In this document: positions 55,938-64,000 of the stretch, one piece after another
Layout of the letters: each line of letters opens with the position of its first letter
How positions within the stretch are numbered: position 1 is the first letter of the stretch
NCBI RefSeq assembly: GCF_016859285.1
Contig: NC_053412.1
Coordinates: 6,137,789 to 6,201,788, forward strand
Length of the DNA: 64,000 nt
Source of the DNA: Xiphias gladius
Taxonomy: Eukaryota; Chordata; Actinopteri; Istiophoriformes; Xiphiidae
Reading direction: 5' to 3'
The notes under the pieces: model-generated
What the model was told of the DNA's origin: nothing
The model's database searches: none
Seen by the model: only the letters and a program-made list of their open reading frames with translations
Translations under genes and position numbers: made by a program

Positions 55938-58900
55938 ATGTGGATACCAGCTTTGCTCCTATGGATGCTTAATATCAGCAATTTGGGCTCAGGACAAGAC
56001 TATATGGACTATTACCAAACTGGAGACATGGGCACCGAGGTGAGACATCTAATTTTTCTATCATCTATAAGAACATGTGCTTAGTCTGAACTCTGGGGTT
56101 AACAATAAAATATTGTTGTACCATTTCTCATTGGCTTTAGACCAAACTACTAAGGAGTTTCACTCACTTCTACAGATAGTCAATTAATGTCTGCACTTGA
56201 TTATATATGGGTGACAAATTAAAGGAAAAATCTGAATAAATGAGTGAAGAAACATGCTGAATGCAGATGCTCCCATACAGGGCACAAGGGATCATTGAAT
56301 CGTTTCATGAGTATGGGAGTTATGTCAATCAAATGCTATGTAATTGAAAGTCACCAGATTTCAACCTGATTGAACACCAATGGGGTGATGTGTTATACAG
56401 TGCTCTGCACCATTATCTTCAAAACACCAAATGAGGGAATATCTTTTTGAAGAATGGTGTTGGCTAAAATAGATAAGCTTTAATTATGCAGGAACTCCCC
56501 CTTAGATGAAGAGATGCCAGAACAAATTGCATATGTACAGTTCAACATCACACTAATTAAGTCACACACAACACACACCGGTCCAATCTAGATTTTTAAA
56601 GCTAACCTATTCTATGATCTGTTATAATGAATTTTCACTTTGAACTAAGGACTTCTTCACATAACTATAAGGGGTGAGTAAGACAGATGCTTTGAGTAAT
56701 GTCACTGTGGTAGTTGGCATTCAGTGGTTTAAGGGTTGTGGCAGCAGCATGAGCATACAGACTATCCCCATATTTCAGTGTAGATATTACAGTGAACTGA
56801 ACATTGTATTCTGTTTTGAAAGGGAAAAATAACCTGTGTTCAGTTAGAAGAATTTAATTTGAAGTTTTAGTTTTTGAGCGAGGCGTTCAAAGTGAGTTTT
56901 GTAAGACAATCTTCTATCTAACCAAATTCCTAAGTATTCATAAAGCTTCAGTGTATCTATTTGAATGACATCAAATCTCTCTGCTCTTGTTGTGTGCAAA
57001 CACTTTGTCTTTCTGTAGTTTAGAACATGCTGTAAATGAAAAAGAAAAGTATCTGGAGGCACACAAGATGGTATCGTCAGCATAAAAATGGATATTGCAA
57101 TATTCAGATGGGAAAAAAAATTGTATTTAGGTACAGAGTTAACAGCAGGGGGGGCTAATATTGATCCTTGTGGGAAACCTTTATCAACAATTTGGGGATC
57201 TGAAATCATCAGCAACAACAGCCCAAACCAACAGGATGTGGTTTGAACCAGGTGTAAACAGATTCTTCAAACCCTACAGAAAGCAACTTATTTAGCGAAA
57301 TGTTATGATCAACAATTTGAAAAGCCTTGGACAGATCTACAAAAGGTGCAGCACAATGTTTCTTTTTATCAAGTGAGTTAACAATGTAATTTACAACAGC
57401 AACTGCAGCAGTTATTGTACTATGAGCAGGTCTAAAGCATGACTGCTATGACAGAGAGAGGGCATTATTTTCCACCAGAAAGGCATGTAGTTGTGACTTG
57501 ACCTGTGATCCTAGTACAGCTTAGACATAGGCTGATCGTTGTCTAGGCCACAAGTGTCGCCACTTTTGTGTAATGTGTTCATGTGATCATCTGTAAGATG
57601 CTTTATGTTGTTTTTTCCTTTGATAAAACATTTCAATAATGTATATTATCATTATTAATTATTACTCAATTAACTGGCAAACACAGCCCTATGTAGCTTT
57701 AATGCAATCAATCCGAAAGTCTATCAGGAGCAATTAAAGTGAGTCTCATTCCAGGCCCTGCTTGTAAAATCCTCATTAAACATACATTTCTTTACATAAT
57801 TAGTTTCCTTTACCCAATTCCAAACAACTAACTGAGTGCTAACTTCCGCATGTGATGTCATTTAATCCCAACTATGTGCAAAATTCTGTTTAAAGACATC
57901 ATTTCCTCTGCCAAGGAGGTTATGTTTTCATCCCTTTTGTTTGTCAGCAGGATTAAGTAAAAAGTGCAAAACCAATTTGCCAAAAACTTTGTGGAGGGAT
58001 GGGGTATGGGTCGAGGAAGAACAAATTTAATTTCGGGGCAGATTCAGACCATTTACTATGAATATGAATATTTTTCTCTTAAGTCTGGTGTATGTTGTTT
58101 CTCATTGGTCTTGGTGGAAACATACTCTCTAGTGAGTGCCATTCTAGTTTGCAATGCCTCAGTGTCTTGCTTCACTGTAAATACCTTTTTATGAGTCAGT
58201 CGGGAAACTATTACTAAAAATTTCAAGCTATTGAACTTTAACCAACGGTTACTTGCGTAGTAGATTCTGTGTAAAAAGTTTTTAATAACAGTGACACGTC
58301 AGTTTACTGCCAGGAACTAGTTCCTTTTTCTTTGTTTCCTGTTAAACACTGTCAAAATGCACTGGAAGAGACCTTAAGTAATGCAATCCTCTTGGAACTG
58401 AATGAATGAATGAATGAATGAATTACAATCATATATTTTGTGGGGCTGGCCAGTTATCACTTGTTAAAAAAGATCAATTTAAAGAAAATTGTGTATGTGT
58501 GTAACAATAGCTTTGGACATAAGATGTTTATACAGGAAGACAGGCTGAGTGACAAATGCATGGGTGTGTGCATATGCATGTGTGTGTGCCAGCAGTATCT
58601 GGTGATGGACACACCCCAGTTCACTGGACGAATTACTGGTCCATCATGACCTCATAGTCCCACAGCGATGACCTCATGTCATGTGATCACTTAAAAACAC
58701 AAAGGAGAGAAAGGGGAGCTGAAAGAAAAGGATGAAATCTGGGAAGACCTTGAAGGAAAGAGAGAGAAAAGTCTATCCTCCAGTATGTAATTACAACTGT
58801 CCATCAATATTTTGAAAAAATTCTCCAATATAGCAGCGTAATATTGGTTATTGGTAGATATCTGCTTGAAAAACGAATATCAGTAATGGTTCAATTTTGA

Positions 58901-61900
58901 GGCAAATGCTTCAATAAGAGAGAAAAACCCGTCTAATGACTTGCTTTCAATTTCAACCAGTAATGGACTTTTGACATGGTTTTTCTCTTATTTAAATAGT
59001 ATTGTTACACGAGTCCATGCCGTGCTTGTAGCTGTGTCTCTAAACAAACATCACAATGTCATGTCTGACAGTGTTATGGTGACAATTGAAAAGCTTGATT
59101 GTAACTGTGAAGCTGTGACTTGAATCATAACTGACTAAAAATCAATAACCCGTACTTTTCATTTTCCTGCAAGAAACCAGAAAGTGTGTTTAGAAATGTT
59201 TAGAAATGCATTCACCTGCTTTTTTTTTTTAACCAATTTAACCATTTTTAAGCAAACAGAGTTACATCACCTGAAAGCCAAAAAGAAAGATCAGGACAAT
59301 AAAAAATGTCTCTAATGTGCAGCCATTTTTTATTCATGTTAGCGGCATGGCAATGTTGGCTTGTTGATCGGTTGGTCGACCACTTTGGTCCAGACTGAAT
59401 TATCTCAACGGCTATTAGATGGACTGTCATTAAATTTTGTACAGTCATTCATGGTCAGTGTGGATTTTAGCGACCCCCTGACTTTTCCTCTAGCACCACC
59501 ATGAGGTGGACTTTTGTGGTTTTGAGTAAAACGTCTCAGCAACTATTGGATGGATTGCCATTTCCTCCTCAGCCTCAGCTGTACTTTGTCTTTAGTGATA
59601 ATTATCAAATGTTAGCATGCTAACATGTTAAAATAAGATGGTGAACATGGTAATTATACCTATATACATTATACCTGTTTAACATCAGCAGGTTAGCATT
59701 GTCCTTATGAGCATGTTGGAAAGCTGAGGTTACAATTGATCACAAAGCACTGCTGTACCTATGTAGAGCCTCACAGAGCTGATAGTGTGACTGTAGTCTC
59801 TTAGACTCGGTCTTAAATCCAATATGATCTTGTTTTAAATACTTGTAAATACAATTCTTGTTTTACAGAACTGCAACAGTTACACTGAATAAATCAATTT
59901 TTGACATCACAGGTGAGCATAACAAAAGGAATAAGTATGAATACAGGGCTGCGAGACAAAAATAGAAAAGGAAGGTCAGAGATGTAAAAAATTATATTGA
60001 GACAGATGAGATGGATGTGATGAAACACGAAGGGAGGGGGAGGCAGGGAGAGAGTCAGAGAGACAGAGATAAATGGTAAGACTGATAACAATACAGAGAT
60101 CTGGTTTCTGTTTAGGTAATACCAGCTGTGCCAGTTTGCTCCTTCTCAGCCTGGGAAACTAAACAACCACTCACACTCCCTGGAGGAAGAAGTAACATGT
60201 GACACTCAAACTCCCAGCTGACATTTAGTTCCCCACATATGATACAGCAGCGTCTATTAGCCAGTCTGTTACACAATTAAGCTTTTGTCTTTCATCTACT
60301 GTATCTTTATAGAACAGAGTCATCCATCATGACGGCAGGAAAATCATTATGGGGATGAGTCACAGCAGGAACATTTTATAAAGCGATATCTACAGTAAAC
60401 TGGGATTTCCTGAATGGTGCTGGTCCACCACATAAAGCTCTCACTGTAGAATAATTATAGTAATATGGGTGTTGGCTGAGCTCACAATCTCCAGTCTGTT
60501 TGGTCCATTTAAGCAGGCCCAGTGCTGCATTAAAGTGCTGCATCAGAAGCTCTTATGTAGCAGACTGGAAGCCCATAGGTAAACTGGGTCACATTACAGC
60601 ACCTTGCTCAAGGGCACTGCAGCTGTAGGGCAGGTATTTTCAAATTTTAAGACGTTGCCTTGGGTGAGGTTTTTTAAGTGCAGAGTTTAACTGCTATAAA
60701 AGGGTCAAGAAAAAAGACAAAAAACAGCAAACACACGGAGAGTGAGGCGTAAAGGAAACACAGACTTTGCAGCTTCCTTATGTACTTGAATGCAACAGTG
60801 AGTGTGTGTAGGTGAGAAGAGGACACATGTACCCATAATAACTAACAGTAGCCAGCAACATGTTACAACACATTGGTAGCTGAGGTATTCACTTTTTATC
60901 CAGCTCAAAGCAGCAGAGCTGACGCTGTAAATTCTGCATTATCTAATAGTTTTCCTCCAAAAGACACGATGTGGCACAAATTGCCCTCAATTCTAACACT
61001 TCAAAATGTAAAAAGTATGATGTTTTTTAAAGTTTTTTATTTTTATTGTATTTTATTATGTTTAAAAACAGGATATCGGGGCTAGAAACGGTGACGTATG
61101 AGCAAAGGTTTTGAGTTTTATTTGTGACTTTTAATCTCATTTTATTGTCTTCTTGACTCATATTATTTGCCTTCTTGGAAATGTTATCTATGAATACATG
61201 GCTTTGTGGCAACATATGAAGAACTAATAGTGTATTACAACTGAGGGGATTTTGTGTTATTAAGGTTATACTCGTTTAATGTCTTCCAGGCTCCAGTGTT
61301 GTCAGATGACCAGCCCAATTTGGAGAGCATAACGAGTGTGGATCAGCTATTACAGCTTCTGTACCCTGAATACAGTTTGCTTCAGCACTGCCTGAGGAAG
61401 AAGTCAAGGCACGCCTCTTCGTCTTCCTCATCCCCCTCTTTTTCCACCACCTCAGCGAGCCCCTTAGTCCACTCTAACGATGAGGATCTATGGGGTCAGC
61501 CAAGGGAGGAGGCTCTTTACAAAGTTGACGGGACTTTGGGAGGTAAACACTGAGATGCTTTCAAAAAAAACAAAAAATTCAGTTGCAAACAGTTGAATTT
61601 AGATGAGAAGCAGACCAGTGGTATCTGAGATAACGCATTTAAATCCAGATATATGGAGCACGGCTCGCAACAATCCAGCACATAGTGAAGAAGTTAGAAT
61701 ATTTCCAATTATGAGATACTTCTTTGTGGTCTATACAGTACCAAATCACTGTCATACCTCTGAGATTTTTTAAACTTTAAAAAAAAATTTCACTTAATTT
61801 CTCTTCATTCTCCTCAGTCCACAGTATTTTTTTAAAAACTAGGGCAAAGTGCCAAAATGCTTCAGAATCAGAGCAGTGTTGATATAACCAGAGAAATCGT

Positions 61901-63156
61901 GTTTTTATGGACTGCCAGACCGATTTCATTTCAAAAATGAGTGGTAAATGCAAAAGAAAAGAAGCCTTGTTTGAAAGAAGATTGGAAAATGAAAATTAGA
62001 TAAATTATTGGAGAGGTCTATGATTTTCTGCCATTGCCCCGAAACATTCTAACAACAGATACATTAAAACCTAAAAGCTCTATTGCATTCAGATTGTCAA
62101 CAAAGCAAATTCAGTTTCTTAATTACATATGTTTTCAGTCATCCTAGAGGAGATCCAGCGGACCTCATGCCAACCCAGAGAGGTGTGTGTCGAGGTCGCC
62201 AAAGAATACCCAGAATCCACCAGTCAATTCTACCTCCCTCGCTGTGTGGCACTGCATCGGTGCGGTGGATGCTGCACCAACGAGGCCTTTTACTGCACGA
62301 ATACAAGTCACTCGCTTGTAAACAAGACAGTAAGGGCCTGGATTCTCTTCCTTCTTTTTGGTTTTCACCCTGTTTATTTCCATGTCAGACACTTTTCATC
62401 ACTCAAATCATTTAACACTCTGCTCCGTTACACGCACATACCTGTTGGTATTTTCTGCACTTACACCTCAAACTGCCTCAGGACAGAGGACAGAAACCAA
62501 TCTACCCAGTTATGTAACAAGCCTGTATGTATCATATCTCATCCTACTGCAATGGGACACCTTTTGGCTGCAACTGGACATCAAGACCATACAACTCACA
62601 CAGTCACGCACAGTTGTACAGTCTTTCAACAGTTACATCAAATTCTACGGCTGAAAAACTCATGACCAGTATTATTGTAATGACAGCAGCAGCAGAAACA
62701 AATTTACCAAGGATTATAATCAAAGAGAAACAACTTTGTTGTTATTGTTCTCTTACACAGTGTAGTTTTGCACATAAACACACACACAAACACTTCTAAC
62801 CTTCATCTCTCGTCTGTCCAGTTGATGGAACTGTCTCCACCCAGGATGGATCGCGCCGATGTCATGGTAACCTTCGTCAACCACACCTCATGCGAATGCA
62901 TCTCCAAACGGCCGCTCCACTCCATCATAAGACGAGCCGTGACAGATCACCTGTGAGTGAGGGTGAAGAGTGTGTGTGTGTGTGTGCATTTACAAAAATT
63001 TCTGAGTCAGTGTTTGTTATTTCATGCATTTATAATGGGTGTGTGTATGTAGGTGTTCCCCTCCTGAAGTTCCCTGCGCCTCAGGTTCATTATGGGATCC
63101 GGTGAACTGTGTGTGTGTCTCTACGGATGCGATAAACTACTCTGAGAGAGAGACAG
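55938..63156 (+). CDS. VEGF-C/VEGF-D subfamily growth factor (5' five coding exons; gene continues beyond the window)
   Basis: A secreted ligand for VEGFR-3/VEGFR-2 that drives lymphatic and vessel growth. Exons: 55938-56039, 61290-61542, 62139-62329, 62822-62952 and 63053-63156; phases agree, giving 260 aa before the right edge, where the frame is open at phase 1. A signal peptide (about residues 1-19, [18 protein letters not shown]) precedes a propeptide with [12 protein letters not shown], the VEGF-C-like block. The VEGF homology domain follows, with [14 protein letters not shown] and the PDGF/VEGF signature [13 protein letters not shown] (152-164). N-glycosylation sites are in CTNTS, VNKT and VNHTS. 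HSIIRRA matches the C-terminal processing region of VEGF-C/D, and the cysteine-rich tail begins with CSPPEVPC and NCVCVS. The propeptide looks like VEGF-C while IQRT-C and CVEVA look like VEGF-D, so I leave the symbol open (vegfd-like is my first guess). No further exon is seen in 63157-64000. Confidence 0.9.
56205..56580 (+). mobile_element. DNA-transposon-like fragment
   Basis: A decayed block in intron 1 of the VEGF-like gene. One plus-strand frame reads SHQIST and a neighbouring one [15 protein letters not shown], resembling the SPDLNPIE-W segment around the last catalytic acid of Tc1/mariner-type transposases. Stops interrupt it everywhere else. Ends were not determined. Confidence 0.4.
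56844..57480 (-). mobile_element. Degenerate non-LTR retrotransposon reverse transcriptase fragment
   Basis: On the minus strand, about 57360-57290 encodes [20 protein letters not shown], the conserved DLSKAFDTVDH region of LINE reverse transcriptases. Frame 57218-56844 then gives [11 protein letters not shown] (the PQGS motif), a region where the catalytic YADD would be expected but is not intact, LNYRKTKC and [19 protein letters not shown]. It is a dead fragment inside intron 1 of the VEGF-like gene, of a different family from the LINE at 8.8-9.7 kb. Confidence 0.75.
57490..59300. other. VEGF-like intron 1, no further feature recognised
   Basis: AT-rich intronic sequence with a short (GAAT)n run at 58400-58422 and no coding signal. 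Confidence 0.55.
59310..59820. repeat. Interspersed fish repeat with GTTAGCATGCTAACATG core
   Basis: A block with GTTGATCGGTTGGTCGACCA, GCAACTATTGGATGGATTGC, GTTAGCATGCTAACATG and GAGCCTCACAGAGCTG in an order typical of a widespread percomorph repeat. It has no coding capacity and lies in intron 1 of the VEGF-like gene. Confidence 0.55.
59825..61285. other. Rest of VEGF-like intron 1
   Basis: No gene is seen. A short repeat-like block near 60585-60625 (GGTCACATTACAGCACC, then TTGCTCAAGGGCACTGCAGC) resembles a common fish interspersed repeat. The acceptor of exon 2 (CTTCCAG) ends at 61289. Confidence 0.5.
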
Positions 63157-64000
63157 GTAAATTTGTTCCGTTTCTGCTGATGTATGATTAAGGGGCGCTA
63201 AGATAAATGTGAGGGTAACAAAATGATCCAAGAGGGAAGAAAGTAAAATTTCTGTTACACCAAATTCTGTTCATTTTTTCTATAATCTGTGCTCGTTGAA
63301 ATGTAAAATACCGGATACTTTGAGCTCCTGAGGCCTCTCCATCAAATCAATCAAATTACTAACAAGAGAACACTGCTTCATTTTAAGGCCAAAAAAACAG
63401 GAAACGTGTTCTCTACTGAGAGCAGCAAATCTCTAAAGCTGGCTCTATCCTGGGTCATGATCCATTACTTAACAAATAAAAAACAAGCTTTGCACTCATC
63501 AAATGCTAGAAAGTAGTGAGAATTTTGCCAAATGAAAATTAAACAAGGAATCAAAACACTCTAACTCTCCAGTATTTAAAGCAAATGTAATGTTATAGCC
63601 TCAATTAAGCGTGGAGACCGAGATTTCAAACAACTAACATGCAAATTCTAAATCAAGAAGTCTGTTCCATTAAAAAAAAAACAGGATTTACCTCATGGGT
63701 AAAATACTGCAGTCACACCAGTGTTTGGACAGTGTGATGACAACGCAGCAGGTTCAGGATGGGTCATCTGGCACAAGACAAGCAAACACAGCACCAGGTG
63801 ATTTCACTGATGGAAGTGGAAATCACCTGCTGCAGAGTGTGAAAAGTTGCACAACCTCGACCCTACACAGTGTGGAACCCCCCCACCACCACCACTGCAG
63901 TGTGGAGTACACAAATACCTAAAGCATGTTGTGAACAGATTCCAGCAGCCAGAAACATCATCCAAGGGTGATTCTTGTTGAAAAAATGTGCTTTTATTTC
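63157..64000. other. Start of VEGF-like intron 5, nothing recognised
   Basis: Begins with the GTAAAT donor of exon 5. No cysteine-rich exon of the expected tail is seen before the window ends. Confidence 0.55.

Overview
This window is nuclear DNA of a teleost fish, probably a percomorph. The evidence is GT-AG spliceosomal introns, long CA/GT microsatellites, fish-type interspersed repeats (CR1/L2-like LINEs, Tc1-like elements, short non-autonomous inverted-repeat elements), a fish-type pair of trace-amine-associated receptors, and vertebrate genes with fish-like divergence. All exon maps were read by eye from splice sites, reading phase and protein homology; no transcript data were available.

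Layout. 1-8.7 kb: no recognisable gene, one diverged tandem repeat. 8.77-11.05 kb: a dead CR1/L2-like LINE tail and a dead Tc1-like transposase, both on the minus strand. 12.5-16.1 kb: a four-exon gene of unknown name whose product (288 aa) has the Cys/His/Asn landmarks of a C39-like papain fold; its promoter holds a palindromic NRF1-type site. 17.9-30.2 kb: gart, the trifunctional purine synthesis enzyme (GARS-AIRS-GARTfase), 21 coding exons, 1018 aa, with a ZNF143-type promoter motif, a GC-AG intron, and a poly(A) signal in the intron where vertebrates make the short GARS-only form. 30.4-31.6 kb, minus strand: n6amt1 (HEMK2), six exons, 217 aa, convergent with gart. 33.2-38.0 kb: a diverged tandem array of about 140-bp units that look tRNA-like (A-box and B-box-like blocks), partly duplicated as a segment and interrupted by a long inverted-repeat element. 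42.2-46.3 kb: two intact single-exon TAAR genes in tandem, nearly identical in the coding region except for a diverged centre. 47.7-51.7 kb: a stoml2 locus with all ten exons and splice sites but a 2-bp deletion and an in-frame stop, so broken as read. 55.9-63.2 kb: the first five coding exons of a VEGF-C/D subfamily growth factor that runs off the right edge.

The genes are separate transcription units. The only functional grouping is the TAAR pair. The most unusual parts are the tRNA-like array, the mosaic TAAR pair, and the otherwise well-preserved but broken stoml2.
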